Assembly: GCA_023411645.1 (NCBI GenBank)
Contig: JAEYON010000079.1
Location: 1 to 15,492, forward strand
Direction of reading: 5' to 3'
Length of the DNA stretch: 15,492 nucleotides
Source: Bacillota bacterium
GTDB taxonomy: Bacteria > Bacillota > Clostridia > Acetivibrionales > DTU013
Under the pieces are notes generated by a model that ran no database searches, was not told where the DNA came from, and was given only the letters and a program-made list of their open reading frames with translations. Shown piece after piece: positions 1-7,306 of this stretch. How positions within the stretch are numbered: the first letter of the stretch is position 1; every line of letters starts with the position of its first letter. The position numbers and the translations under genes were made by a program.

Positions 1-21
1 ATAATATAAGGAGATGAAGAG

Positions 22-1398
22 ATGAGGGTAAATATTACAGAAACCGTACTACGTGATGCGAACCAATCGTTGATCGCCACAAGAATGCCGTTTTCAGATT
101 TTGAAGAGATTCTGGAAACCTTGGATAACGCGGGTTATTACTCCCTGGAATGTTGGGGAGGAGCAACGTTTGACTCATGCTTGAGATATCTGAGTGAGGA
201 TCCGTGGGAAAGACTTGAAAAGATCAGGGCAAAGGTGAAAAAAACAAAGCTTCAGATGCTGCTGAGGGGTCAGAACATACTTGGCTACAAGCACTACCCC
301 GATGATATTGTAAGGAAATTCGTGGCGCAATCAGTCAGCAGCGGTATTGATATTTTTAGAATTTTCGATGCATTAAATGATTTCAGAAATATTGAAGTAG
401 CGGTAGACGAGACACTAAAACAAAAAGCGCATGCCCAGGGTTGTATTTGCTATACCACCAGCCCAATACATAATTTGGAGAATTATGCAAAGCTGGTTAA
501 ACAGCTTGAGGAAATGGGCGTTCAATCAATATGCATCAAGGATATGGCAGGGATCATGGGACCGCAGGAAGCCTATGACCTGATTAAAACGATCAAAGAG
601 ACAGTAAAACTGCCGGTATTCCTGCATACCCATTCCACCACGGGGCTGGGTCCGATCACACAGATCAAGGCAGTTGAGGCGGGATGCGACGGTATTGATT
701 GCGCTATCTCATCATTTGCGGGCGGAACCTCTCAGCCTGCTACCGAGACATTAAATTATGCACTGAAGCAGATGGGCTATACCACTGGTTTGGATGACAG
801 TGCTCTTAAGAAAATCAACGATTTTTACAAACCTATAAAGTCTAAATATATATCATCAGGACTGATGGATGCTTTTGTAATGGGTACAGAGACGGATGCC
901 CTTGTGTATCAAGTTCCCGGCGGAATGCTCTCAAATCTTATTGCACAGTTGAAAGCACAAAATGCTCTGGATAAGCTGGAGGAAGTCCTTACTGAAACGC
1001 CAAAGGTAAGAAAAGACCTGGGATATCCTCCGCTGGTAACACCAATGAGTCAGATGGTAGGTGTTCAGGCGGCTTCGAATGTGCTGGCCGGTGAAAGGTA
1101 CAAGAATGTATCAAAAGAGATAAAGTCTTACTTAAAAGGTGAGTACGGCAAGGCTCCGGGAGAAATCGATCCTGACCTGATTAAGAAGGTGCTTGGTGAT
1201 GAGGAACCCATAAAAAACAGGTTCGCAGATACTCTGGAGCCTGCATTTGAAAAAACAAAGGCTCAGTTGAAGGGGATTGCAAGAAATGATAAGGATGTTC
1301 TTTCCTATATTGCTTTTCCACAGATTGCAGAAAAGTTTTTCAAGGAAAGAGAAGAAAGAGAGGTAACGAAGGTTACCTATACGATAGTCAAAAAGTAA
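22..1398 (+). CDS. oadA: Oxaloacetate decarboxylase alpha-type carboxyltransferase subunit (no biotin domain)
   Basis: Cytoplasmic carboxyltransferase of the sodium-pump oxaloacetate decarboxylase. It transfers the carboxyl group of oxaloacetate to biotin, releasing pyruvate. The 458-residue protein begins with the HMGL-like TIM-barrel signature LRDANQS (metal-binding Asp12). It has the catalytic-lysine segment CIKDMAG (Lys173) and the metal-binding HTH motif (His202, His204), followed by the helical PYC/OADA domain from about 300 on. Classical OadA is near 600 residues because a biotinyl domain is fused at the C terminus. Here the protein stops before it and the biotin carrier is a separate gene at 1819. 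AAGGAG at 9-14 supports the ATG at 22. The product is also similar to pyruvate carboxylase subunit B, but the downstream membrane subunits make the decarboxylase pump the better call. It is the first visible gene of the operon, whose promoter lies outside the window. Confidence 0.93.
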   Translation: MRVNITETVLRDANQSLIATRMPFSDFEEILETLDNAGYYSLECWGGATFDSCLRYLSEDPWERLEKIRAKVKKTKLQMLLRGQNILGYKHYPDDIVRKFVAQSVSSGIDIFRIFDALNDFRNIEVAVDETLKQKAHAQGCICYTTSPIHNLENYAKLVKQLEEMGVQSICIKDMAGIMGPQEAYDLIKTIKETVKLPVFLHTHSTTGLGPITQIKAVEAGCDGIDCAISSFAGGTSQPATETLNYALKQMGYTTGLDDSALKKINDFYKPIKSKYISSGLMDAFVMGTETDALVYQVPGGMLSNLIAQLKAQNALDKLEEVLTETPKVRKDLGYPPLVTPMSQMVGVQAASNVLAGERYKNVSKEIKSYLKGEYGKAPGEIDPDLIKKVLGDEEPIKNRFADTLEPAFEKTKAQLKGIARNDKDVLSYIAFPQIAEKFFKEREEREVTKVTYTIVKK

Positions 1399-1411
1399 AG
1401 GATGGTGTAGC

Positions 1412-1738
1412 ATGTCTGTTTTTGAAAGTATTATAGTTGGTTTATTTACCATGCTTTTAGTTTTCTTGGTGCTAGCTTTCCTATATGCCATAATTGTAGT
1501 GTTGTCCGTCGTGTTGAGAAAAACTACCGATAAAAAGGCGGCAGTTGAGAATGCCGAAGAATTGGCGCAACCTGCAGATAGGGAACAGGAGGCATATGTA
1601 ATACAGTCTTCGTCAGGGGAATTGAAGCTGAGAAATGTAGATGAGAAAACAGCGGCAATGATTATGGCAATAGTAAGCGACGAATCCCGGATTCCGCTAT
1701 CTGAGCTATGTTTCAAATCGATTAAGGCTGTTGAATAA
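1412..1738 (+). CDS. oadG: Sodium-pump decarboxylase gamma subunit (OadG family)
   Basis: Small membrane protein that in this family anchors the carboxyltransferase to the beta-subunit pump and helps assemble the complex. The 108-residue product has one strong membrane segment at about residues 8-36 (rich in Leu, Val, Phe, Ile) followed by a charged cytoplasmic tail, the standard OadG layout. The gamma family is poorly conserved, so the call rests on topology, length and position 13 bases after the carboxyltransferase gene. The tail has a short region (about 66-108) with acidic and basic residues that could pack on the alpha subunit; this is inference. GGATGG precedes the ATG. Confidence 0.8.
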   Translation: MSVFESIIVGLFTMLLVFLVLAFLYAIIVVLSVVLRKTTDKKAAVENAEELAQPADREQEAYVIQSSSGELKLRNVDEKTAAMIMAIVSDESRIPLSELCFKSIKAVE

Positions 1739-1756
1739 GTCAAAATAGTGTAAAGG

Positions 1757-1786
1757 CCGGATATAGCTGAAGGAAAGTCCGGATAT
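1757..1786 (+). repeat. Short direct repeat / weak hairpin between oadG and the biotin carrier gene
   Basis: The 80-base gap contains an 8-base direct repeat, CCGGATAT, at 1757-1764 and 1779-1786. CCGGA (1757-1761) can also pair with TCCGG (1778-1782) to make a 5-bp hairpin. No U tract follows, so it is not a terminator. It could modulate mRNA stability or translation of the next gene, but it may be chance. Confidence 0.3.
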
Positions 1787-1818
1787 GAAAAGGTAAAATA
1801 ATGAGCGGAGGTTTTTAA

Positions 1819-2238
1819 ATGATATACGAGGTTACCATTAACAATAAAAAGTATGAAGTAGAAGTAGAAAAGGGACAGGCGGCGATCCTGAGTACAAAAG
1901 ATGTTACTGGACCGGTTTTTGCACCGCAGGTTCTTCCATCAGTACCGGCAACACAAGCAGCACCAGCTGTCCCTGTTCAGACGTCCACACCAGCAGCACC
2001 TGCCGTCGCAGCGGTTTCAGGTGGGGAAGCTGTGAAAGCACCTATGCCGGGAACTATTCTGGATATTAAGGTAAGTTTCGGCTCCAGGGTTAAAAAGGGA
2101 GATATCCTATTTATTCTTGAGGCAATGAAGATGGAGAATGAGATCGTAGCAACTGCGGACGGCGTAGTAGCACAAATTCAAACTGCTAAGGGTTCAACTG
2201 TCAGTACAGGTGATATCCTTGCCGTTATTCAACAGTGA
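1819..2238 (+). CDS. Biotin carboxyl carrier protein of the decarboxylase
   Basis: Mobile biotin-carrying subunit that shuttles CO2 from the carboxyltransferase to the membrane beta subunit. The 139-residue protein has an N-terminal strand-rich segment (1-30), an Ala/Pro-rich flexible linker (about 36-68) and a C-terminal biotinyl/lipoyl domain (about 70-139). The biotinylation motif EAMKMENE contains the target Lys104, followed by the typical glycine-rich turn and GDILAVI end. The start has GGAGG at 1807-1811. The stop codon overlaps the Shine-Dalgarno of the next gene, so tight coupling with oadB is likely. The same architecture occurs in GcdC of glutaconyl-CoA decarboxylase and in transcarboxylase 1.3S. 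The adjacent OadA-type subunit favours the oxaloacetate enzyme. Confidence 0.92.
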   Translation: MIYEVTINNKKYEVEVEKGQAAILSTKDVTGPVFAPQVLPSVPATQAAPAVPVQTSTPAAPAVAAVSGGEAVKAPMPGTILDIKVSFGSRVKKGDILFILEAMKMENEIVATADGVVAQIQTAKGSTVSTGDILAVIQQ

Positions 2239-2249
2239 GGTGACAATAG

Positions 2250-3389
2250 ATGTTTGTAGATGCGATAAAAACAATATTTGCAGATTCAGGCTTTGCGGCG
2301 CTTACCTGGCAGCAGTGTGTAATGATCATTGTTTCATGTGTTCTGGTGTATCTGGCCATTGTAAAGAAATTTGAACCTCTTCTGTTATTGCCGATTGCGT
2401 TTGGTGTTTTGCTGGCCAATCTACCGCTTGCCGGTCTTATGAGTGGGCCTGTAGAAGGCTCAACAGAGCCGGGAGGCTTGTTATACTATCTTTATCAGGG
2501 TGTCAAGCTGGGCATCTATCCGTCATTGATTTTCTTAGGAATTGGAGCGATGACAGACTTTGGTCCTTTGATTGCAAGACCTAGCAGCCTCTTGATGGGA
2601 GCCGGCGCACAGTTTGGGATCGTTGCGGCATTTATCGTTGCTATTGCACTTGGCTTTACGCCGCAGGAAGCAGGCTCAATTGGTATTATTGGCGGCGCGG
2701 ACGGACCTACAGCCATATACCTTACCACAAAGCTTGCTCCGGAGCTGTTGCCTGCCATAGCTATTGCTGCGTACTCCTATATGGCGTTGATTCCTTTGAT
2801 TCAGCCTCCGATTATGAAACTGCTGACCACCAAAAAGGAAAGAGAAACAAAGATGGAACAGCTCAGGGAAGTATCAAAGCTGGAGAAAATCATTTTCCCG
2901 ATTGCTGTTACCATATTCTGTGTTTTACTTCTTCCCTCGGTTGCTCCTTTGATAGGTATGCTGATGCTTGGCAATCTTTTCAGAGAGTCGGGTGTCGTTG
3001 AGAGACTTTCCAACACTGCTCAGAATGCTATGATCAACATTGTTACGATTTTTCTTGGACTTACCGTAGGTGCAACTGCGAATGCCGAGCGGTTTTTGAA
3101 GCCTGAGACACTTAAGATCATTGCCCTCGGGTTGTTCGCCTTTATGTTCAGCACAGTGGGCGGGCTGCTCATTGGAAAACTGATGTATCTAATTTCAGGC
3201 GGCAAAATCAATCCGCTGATCGGTTCCGCCGGTGTATCCGCCGTACCGATGGCAGCGAGGGTATCGCAGGTAGAAGGTCAGAAGGCCAATCCGTCAAATT
3301 ATTTGCTGATGCATGCCATGGGTCCGAATGTGGCAGGAGTCATTGGCTCTGCTGTCGCTGCAGGTATTTTACTGGCATTGTTCGGATAG
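2250..3389 (+). CDS. oadB: Sodium-translocating decarboxylase beta subunit
   Basis: Integral membrane subunit that decarboxylates carboxybiotin and couples this to Na+ export. The 379-residue protein is almost entirely hydrophobic, with roughly nine membrane segments, and carries the two hallmark regions. GIIGGADGPTAIYLTTKLAP at 145-164 includes Asp151, equivalent to the essential Asp203 of the Klebsiella enzyme as I recall it. The C-terminal motif GPNVAGVIGS at 358-367 is region VIII, with conserved Asn, Gly and Ser. Its length matches the shorter Gram-positive beta subunits rather than the roughly 430-residue enterobacterial ones. A GAGGTGA ribosome site overlaps the stop of the biotin carrier gene. 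It is the last gene of the operon and is followed by a strong terminator. GcdB and MmdB share these motifs, so the substrate assignment depends on the carboxyltransferase at 22-1398. Confidence 0.93.
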   Translation: MFVDAIKTIFADSGFAALTWQQCVMIIVSCVLVYLAIVKKFEPLLLLPIAFGVLLANLPLAGLMSGPVEGSTEPGGLLYYLYQGVKLGIYPSLIFLGIGAMTDFGPLIARPSSLLMGAGAQFGIVAAFIVAIALGFTPQEAGSIGIIGGADGPTAIYLTTKLAPELLPAIAIAAYSYMALIPLIQPPIMKLLTTKKERETKMEQLREVSKLEKIIFPIAVTIFCVLLLPSVAPLIGMLMLGNLFRESGVVERLSNTAQNAMINIVTIFLGLTVGATANAERFLKPETLKIIALGLFAFMFSTVGGLLIGKLMYLISGGKINPLIGSAGVSAVPMAARVSQVEGQKANPSNYLLMHAMGPNVAGVIGSAVAAGILLALFG

Positions 3390-3406
3390 GAATTAACATT
3401 AATTGA

Positions 3407-3445
3407 GGTAGGAGGCTTGTTGCTGCGAGCTTTCTGCCTTTTTTT
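3407..3445 (+). terminator. Rho-independent terminator of the decarboxylase operon
   Basis: A 13-bp fully paired stem (including GU pairs) formed by 3407-3419 and 3426-3438 around a 6-base loop TTGCTG, followed immediately by seven T residues (3439-3445). It lies 18 bases after the oadB stop codon. Confidence 0.88.
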
Positions 3446-3472
3446 ATGTGGTGCGTATCAACGGTGGTCGAG

Positions 3473-3505
3473 AGGTACCTGTCCCCGCGTCCCTCCTGAT
3501 GGAGG
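3473..3505. repeat. Palindromic GC-rich segment, possible REP-like remnant
   Basis: The palindrome AGGTACCT (3473-3480) is followed by GTCCCC, a GTCCC direct echo, and a compact hairpin CCTCC-TGAT-GGAGG (3492-3505). The composition differs from the AT-rich surroundings. Similar GGGGACAGGTACC-type palindromes are known to me as dispersed repeats linked to IS200-like/RAYT transposases in Firmicutes, but I cannot verify copy number here. The hairpin would sequester the GGAGGTG that might be mistaken for a ribosome site for a TTG at 3521. Confidence 0.35.
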
Positions 3506-3528
3506 TGAAATATACTGGATTTGAGTAG

Positions 3529-3557
3529 TTGCCATAATGCCAAAACAATGGTACTAT
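3529..3557 (+). promoter_or_regulatory. Sigma-A-like promoter for the O-acyltransferase pair
   Basis: TTGCCA (3529-3534), a 17-base spacer, then TACTAT (3552-3557). Transcription would begin near 3564, after any TTG-3521 start but before the ATG at 3599, and would give a short leader with the GGAGG site. The position after the terminator suggests an independent transcription unit. Confidence 0.5.
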
Positions 3558-3589
3558 TTACCTTGTCATCTTTTATCATTGTGGGTATT

Positions 3590-3594
3590 GGAGG
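3590..3594 (+). promoter_or_regulatory. Ribosome binding site deciding the start of the MBOAT gene
   Basis: GGAGG four bases before the ATG at 3599. It supports this start over the longer reading frame from the TTG at 3521, because the resulting N terminus MVFSSLVFLLRFLP is the classic start of AlgI-like proteins. Confidence 0.75.
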
Positions 3595-3598
3595 ATAT

Positions 3599-5002
3599 AT
3601 GGTATTTTCCAGTTTGGTTTTTCTGCTTAGGTTTTTACCAATAACCATTCTGCTTTATATGATAGCTCCGAATATCAGGATAAAGAATATTGTTTTAATT
3701 GTTGCTTCTCTTCTTTTCTATGCCTGGGGTGAACCGGTATGGGTCATATTACTTATCTACAGCTCCCTGATCGACTTTGTTTGCGGCGGCCTGGCAGGAA
3801 AGTACCGGGATACTGCTAAAGGCAAGCTGTTCATGATTATTTCTCTGGTTTTGAACCTGAGTTTGCTGGGCTTATTCAAGTATGGAAACTTTTTTATTGA
3901 TAACTTCAATGCTCTATTTGGCGTAAGTATCCCCAACAGCGGCATATCGCTGCCTATAGGCATTTCCTTCTACACTATGCAGACGATTTCCTATACGATT
4001 GACGCATACAGGGGCAAGGTAAAGGTGCAAAAATCCTTTCTGAACTTCCTGTTATTCGTTTCCATGTTTCCGCAGCTTGTGGCAGGACCAATTGTGCGCT
4101 ATGAGGATATCGAGGATCAACTGGCAGACCGTCGGATTTCACTGCAGGATATTTACGACGGTATCATGCGTTTTGTCCTCGGACTTTCGAAAAAAACGCT
4201 GATAGCAAACTATGCGGGAAGCCTTGCAGTGACCTTTCTCGATGGAGATCTTATGAGTCTTTCCGCACCATATGTCTGGTTTGGGCTTTTATGCTTCACC
4301 TTTCAGATCTATTTTGATTTCTCAGGCTACTCCGATATGGCAATTGGACTGGGAAGGATGTTTGGATTCCATTTTCCTGAGAATTTCAATCACCCGTATA
4401 CTGCCCAAAGTATTACAGATTTCTGGCGCCGGTGGCATATGACATTAGGCACTTTTTTCAGGGATTATGTATATATCCCGTTAGGCGGAAATCGCAGGCT
4501 TCAGTACAGAAATATTCTGATTGTCTGGATGCTTACCGGGCTGTGGCATGGAGCCAGCTGGAATTTTGTCTTCTGGGGACTGTATTTCGCAGTAATTCTT
4601 ATCCTGGAAAAAAGGTTCTTGCTTAAGGCGCTTGAAAAGGTACCCAAGGCCATTAGGATAGCATATTCTTTTTTCCTTGTTATGTTTGGGTTTAATTTTT
4701 TCTATTTTGTTGATTTCAGACGTAATATGGAGGCGCTTCAGGTGATGTTCGGCTTTGCCGGGGCGGGATTTACGGGTTTGGATGTATGGCGGCTTCTAAT
4801 CAACTATTTGCCGTTTATCGCTCTTTGTGTGATTTGTGCTGTACCTACGAAGGACTATGTTCTAAATAAAATCAGGCAGAGGAACCTGCCTGAAGGAGTT
4901 TTGGCTGTGGGCGCGGCCATTTGCATGACATTAGCGCTGGCACTCAGTATGTCTGGCATTGTGAGTAATAGTTACAACCCTTTTATATACTTTAGATTCT
5001 GA
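3599..5002 (+). CDS. MBOAT family O-acyltransferase (AlgI-like)
   Basis: Multi-pass membrane acyltransferase that in this family takes an acyl group, usually acetyl, from a cytoplasmic donor and passes it across the membrane for O-acylation of an extracellular glycan. The 467-residue product starts MVFSSLVFLLRFLP, typical of AlgI/PatA relatives. It holds the FSGYSDMAIG segment (241-250), DFWRRWHMTLG (274-284) and the catalytic-region motif LTGLWHGASWN (312-322, active-site His317), and ends with NPFIYFRF. About ten to twelve membrane segments are visible. The next gene, 21 bases away, encodes its likely extracellular partner of the DHHW family, as in alginate and peptidoglycan O-acetylation loci. 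The acceptor polymer cannot be told from this window, since no other polysaccharide genes adjoin. DltB is a related family, but no dltA, dltC or dltD gene is present. Confidence 0.92.
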   Translation: MVFSSLVFLLRFLPITILLYMIAPNIRIKNIVLIVASLLFYAWGEPVWVILLIYSSLIDFVCGGLAGKYRDTAKGKLFMIISLVLNLSLLGLFKYGNFFIDNFNALFGVSIPNSGISLPIGISFYTMQTISYTIDAYRGKVKVQKSFLNFLLFVSMFPQLVAGPIVRYEDIEDQLADRRISLQDIYDGIMRFVLGLSKKTLIANYAGSLAVTFLDGDLMSLSAPYVWFGLLCFTFQIYFDFSGYSDMAIGLGRMFGFHFPENFNHPYTAQSITDFWRRWHMTLGTFFRDYVYIPLGGNRRLQYRNILIVWMLTGLWHGASWNFVFWGLYFAVILILEKRFLLKALEKVPKAIRIAYSFFLVMFGFNFFYFVDFRRNMEALQVMFGFAGAGFTGLDVWRLLINYLPFIALCVICAVPTKDYVLNKIRQRNLPEGVLAVGAAICMTLALALSMSGIVSNSYNPFIYFRF

Positions 5003-5023
5003 TTGCCACGGTGGAGGAATCAC

Positions 5024-6589
5024 ATGAAAAAGGTTCAGTACTCGGTCATCATGACATTTACAGCACTCATGCTCATCCTGTCCGCGATCTCACTATTTCC
5101 GGACAGTGACGGCTTCTCCGAGTTTGAAAATCGAAAGCTGAGCAGCAAGCCGACGTTGTCGCTGAGCGGAGTTTTCAGCGGGGAATTCGAGGAGGAATAT
5201 GAAGAGTACCTGTTGGACAATTTTCTGCTCAGAGACCTTTCAGTGCAGGGGTATCAGTCGTATGCAGGCTTATTTTTCCTTGATGCTTTTTCTGAAAGTG
5301 TTTCTGTACTGATGAGTGTGAATGTGGATGACTTTGTCCGTGCGCCTGGACAAGACGACTTAGAATCGGAGGTTCCATTTGAGGAGCCACAGGAAGCAAA
5401 ACCTCAATCATCTGGGCTGAATTCATCAGAAGACTCGCGGCCGTCAGTAGGGCTGGAAGCTTCTGATGAGCATCGATCATCCGATGTGCCGGGAAAAAAT
5501 TACGCTTCCGTACAACTGCAAACCGACAAAATGAATACAGAAGGAACACGGTCCGATGCGCAGCAGGGGGATGCCGGCGCAGAGCAGGGTGGTAACGGAA
5601 CGGAGCTGAGTGATCCAGATCCGGAGCAGAGCAATTCCGGCGTGGAACAGGGTGATACTGGCGAAGAAAGGGACCAGAAACTGAATAATTCCCTGATCAT
5701 CTATGAGGACAGGGTTATGATGCCAACGGGGGCGAATGGACTAAAATCCTTTGGAAGGCTGCTGGCTCAAACGGCAGAATTATTGCCTGATGTCAGCTTT
5801 TACTCCATTACAGGTCCTACCAGCGCGGCATTTTACGCTTCCGACGCATATAGCACTGAAGCCTATGACCAAAGCAAGGCGGAGTCCATTATTGAAGCCA
5901 ATGCAACTGGCGTTAGGATTGTGGAAGTATATGACTATCTGATGGGACACAAAGATGAGAATATTTATTTCCGCTCGGATGTCCACTGGACTGCTTTGGG
6001 CGCTTATTATGTATATACTGCCTTTTGTGAAGCTGCCGGGATACAGCCTGCAAGCCTTGACGACGACTATACCAAGAACACCTATGAGCCATTCCTTGGC
6101 GGGCTATACTCTCAGATATACAAGCTACCTCAGGCAGCTAGACTAAAAAATAATCCGGAGCAACTAGATTACTATATTCCAAAAACCGACCATCAACTGA
6201 CACTTTTCAAAATGGGAAATATGCAGGCGCCCTACAATGTTGACTGCATTATTAACACAGACTTCAAAAGCTTGGGAGCCTACAAGTATTCCTGCTTCGC
6301 ATGGGGTGATCAGCGGCTGGAAAAAATCACGACGGACAGCCCCTCAAGCCGTAAAGTACTGGTTATAAAGGATTCTTATGGCAGCGCTTTTGTGCCTTTC
6401 CTTGTACCGAATTATTCGACGATATACGTAATCGATCCAAAGGGCTTTAATCAGGAGGGGTGTCTGACATTTGATGCAAAGAAACTGATTAAGGATGAAG
6501 AAATTGAGGATGTCATATTTTGCTTTTCTATTTATGGAAGCGGGAGGAGTATTATTCAGAATACTTTGAAAAGTCTGTTACTGGAGTAG
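5024..6589 (+). CDS. DHHW / AlgX-like extracytoplasmic protein with acidic low-complexity insert
   Basis: Probable surface-exposed SGNH-like acyltransferase partner of the upstream MBOAT protein. The ATG at 5024 is preceded by GGAGG (5013-5017); an in-frame TTG at 5003 would add seven residues without a good ribosome site. The 521-residue protein has an N-terminal membrane anchor or uncleaved signal (about 7-25). ENRKLSSKPTLS (35-46) is typical of the family. The catalytic-type DVHW motif lies at 319-322 (Asp319, His321), and the candidate nucleophile Ser451 is in IKDSYGSAF (448-456). Residues about 104-222 are a Ser/Glu/Gln/Gly-rich acidic insert with repeated EQG/EQS units that splits the domain. 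The family is normally shorter. It is translated with the MBOAT gene, and both should act on the same surface glycan. Confidence 0.87.
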   Translation: MKKVQYSVIMTFTALMLILSAISLFPDSDGFSEFENRKLSSKPTLSLSGVFSGEFEEEYEEYLLDNFLLRDLSVQGYQSYAGLFFLDAFSESVSVLMSVNVDDFVRAPGQDDLESEVPFEEPQEAKPQSSGLNSSEDSRPSVGLEASDEHRSSDVPGKNYASVQLQTDKMNTEGTRSDAQQGDAGAEQGGNGTELSDPDPEQSNSGVEQGDTGEERDQKLNNSLIIYEDRVMMPTGANGLKSFGRLLAQTAELLPDVSFYSITGPTSAAFYASDAYSTEAYDQSKAESIIEANATGVRIVEVYDYLMGHKDENIYFRSDVHWTALGAYYVYTAFCEAAGIQPASLDDDYTKNTYEPFLGGLYSQIYKLPQAARLKNNPEQLDYYIPKTDHQLTLFKMGNMQAPYNVDCIINTDFKSLGAYKYSCFAWGDQRLEKITTDSPSSRKVLVIKDSYGSAFVPFLVPNYSTIYVIDPKGFNQEGCLTFDAKKLIKDEEIEDVIFCFSIYGSGRSIIQNTLKSLLLE

Positions 6590-6598
6590 GCTTATTGA

Positions 6599-6659
6599 TT
6601 GGGCCTGCGCCCAAAGGATCCGGGAAAACATTGCAGTTCTTACAAATGTTCCCCCGGGA
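6599..6659. terminator. Two hairpins between convergent genes (candidate terminator)
   Basis: The first is a perfect 6-bp hairpin TTGGGC-CTGC-GCCCAA (6599-6614). The second is a longer interrupted hairpin: 6619-6632 pairs with 6645-6658 through AACATT/AATGTT and CCGGG/CCCGG-type pairing, with two mismatches and a 12-base loop. Neither has a good U tract in either direction. They lie between the convergent DHHW and Gre-like genes, where a bidirectional terminator is expected, so this is a weak call. Confidence 0.35.
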
Positions 6660-6678
6660 GTCGGGCTAATAAAGATTA

Positions 6679-7185
6679 TTAATATGCCATACTGGTATTG
6701 CTATGGAAAAGCTGGAGCGTTTCATCCCCGGCGGTTTCTTCATCAAGTGTGATAGACACGATTTCATACTCTACTTGACCGCCCGGCGTCATTACCGCAA
6801 CTTTGCTGCCGACTTGCCGGAGCAGCAGTGCCCTTCCCATAGGTGAAAAACATGAAGCTTGACTCATATCAGGAGGCAGTTTATTTGTAAATGGAAGAAC
6901 GATCTGTAAGCTGAAAACTTCCATATCCTCCGCATCTCTTACCTCTACTGTGCTTCCGATAATGGACAGAGGACAGCTATCCGGACCATCCTTTTTTACC
7001 CGAACCTTTTTAAGAAATTCTTCAATTCTAGCAGTATAATCTCTGAAGAATATTTCACTATCCATACCAGTGGCTGCATTGTCGGCATAAAAGCCTTTGA
7101 TGATTAACTCTTTTTCCCTCTCAATCTCAGCGACGTGATCTGAAAGTATTTTAAACATCCTTTCAGACAATACTGTTTGCAGCAT
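6679..7185 (-). CDS. Divergent GreA/GreB-family transcription factor
   Basis: The C-terminal part (about 76-147) matches the FKBP-like Gre domain: IIGSTVEVRD followed by SPMGRALLLRQVGSKVAVMTPGGQVEYEIVSI. This domain binds RNA polymerase near the secondary channel. The N-terminal part (1-62) could form a helical hairpin, but it lacks the recognisable GreA tip sequence with its paired acidic residues (usually D-x-x-E-N-A-E-Y-type). Instead it has YADNAATGMDSEIFF. The protein is 168 residues, about GreA-sized. The reading frame stays open up to 7287, but those codons run through the promoter. AAAGGGAG (7192-7199) sits six bases before the ATG at 7185, which I choose; an ATG at 7191 has no spacing. 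It probably modulates RNA polymerase pausing or other secondary-channel functions rather than being the housekeeping GreA. This is inference. Confidence 0.75.
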   Translation of the reverse strand: MLQTVLSERMFKILSDHVAEIEREKELIIKGFYADNAATGMDSEIFFRDYTARIEEFLKKVRVKKDGPDSCPLSIIGSTVEVRDAEDMEVFSLQIVLPFTNKLPPDMSQASCFSPMGRALLLRQVGSKVAVMTPGGQVEYEIVSITLDEETAGDETLQLFHSNTSMAY

Positions 7186-7191
7186 TTCCAT

Positions 7192-7199
7192 CTCCCTTT
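7192..7199 (-). promoter_or_regulatory. Ribosome binding site of the Gre-like gene
   Basis: On the minus strand, AAAGGGAG is followed by ATGGAA and then the ATG at 7185. Correct six-base spacing to 7185 and zero spacing to the ATG at 7191 decide the start. Confidence 0.65.
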
Positions 7200-7277
7200 C
7201 AAATGTATTGGCCTTAACGCAGAATAAATAACATAAGAAGACACCTCGCAAGTCCTTTGCGAAATGCCTTCTATTAC

Positions 7278-7306
7278 ATGCTAACATAAATGTAAACGGA
7301 TGTCAA
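7278..7306 (-). promoter_or_regulatory. Sigma-A promoter of the Gre-like gene
   Basis: Minus-strand TTGACA (7301-7306), a 17-base spacer and TAGCAT (7278-7283). The -35 is a perfect consensus match and the -10 matches at four of six bases. Transcription would start near 7271, leaving a leader of about 85 bases. An inverted repeat centred on the -35 box suggests control. Confidence 0.7.

Noticed and set aside
1132..1743. Minus-strand 203-codon open frame over oadA and oadG
   Set aside because: Antisense to two confident genes; the sequence has no recognisable domain.
3521..3598. TTG start with GGAGGTG for the MBOAT gene
   Set aside because: Spacing is long, the ribosome site is held in a hairpin, a promoter-like element lies downstream, and the N terminus from 3599 matches the family.
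7186..7287. N-terminal extension of the Gre-like gene to an ATG at 7287
   Set aside because: The extra codons run through a consensus TTGACA-17-TAGCAT promoter and have no similarity to Gre proteins; a good ribosome site precedes 7185.
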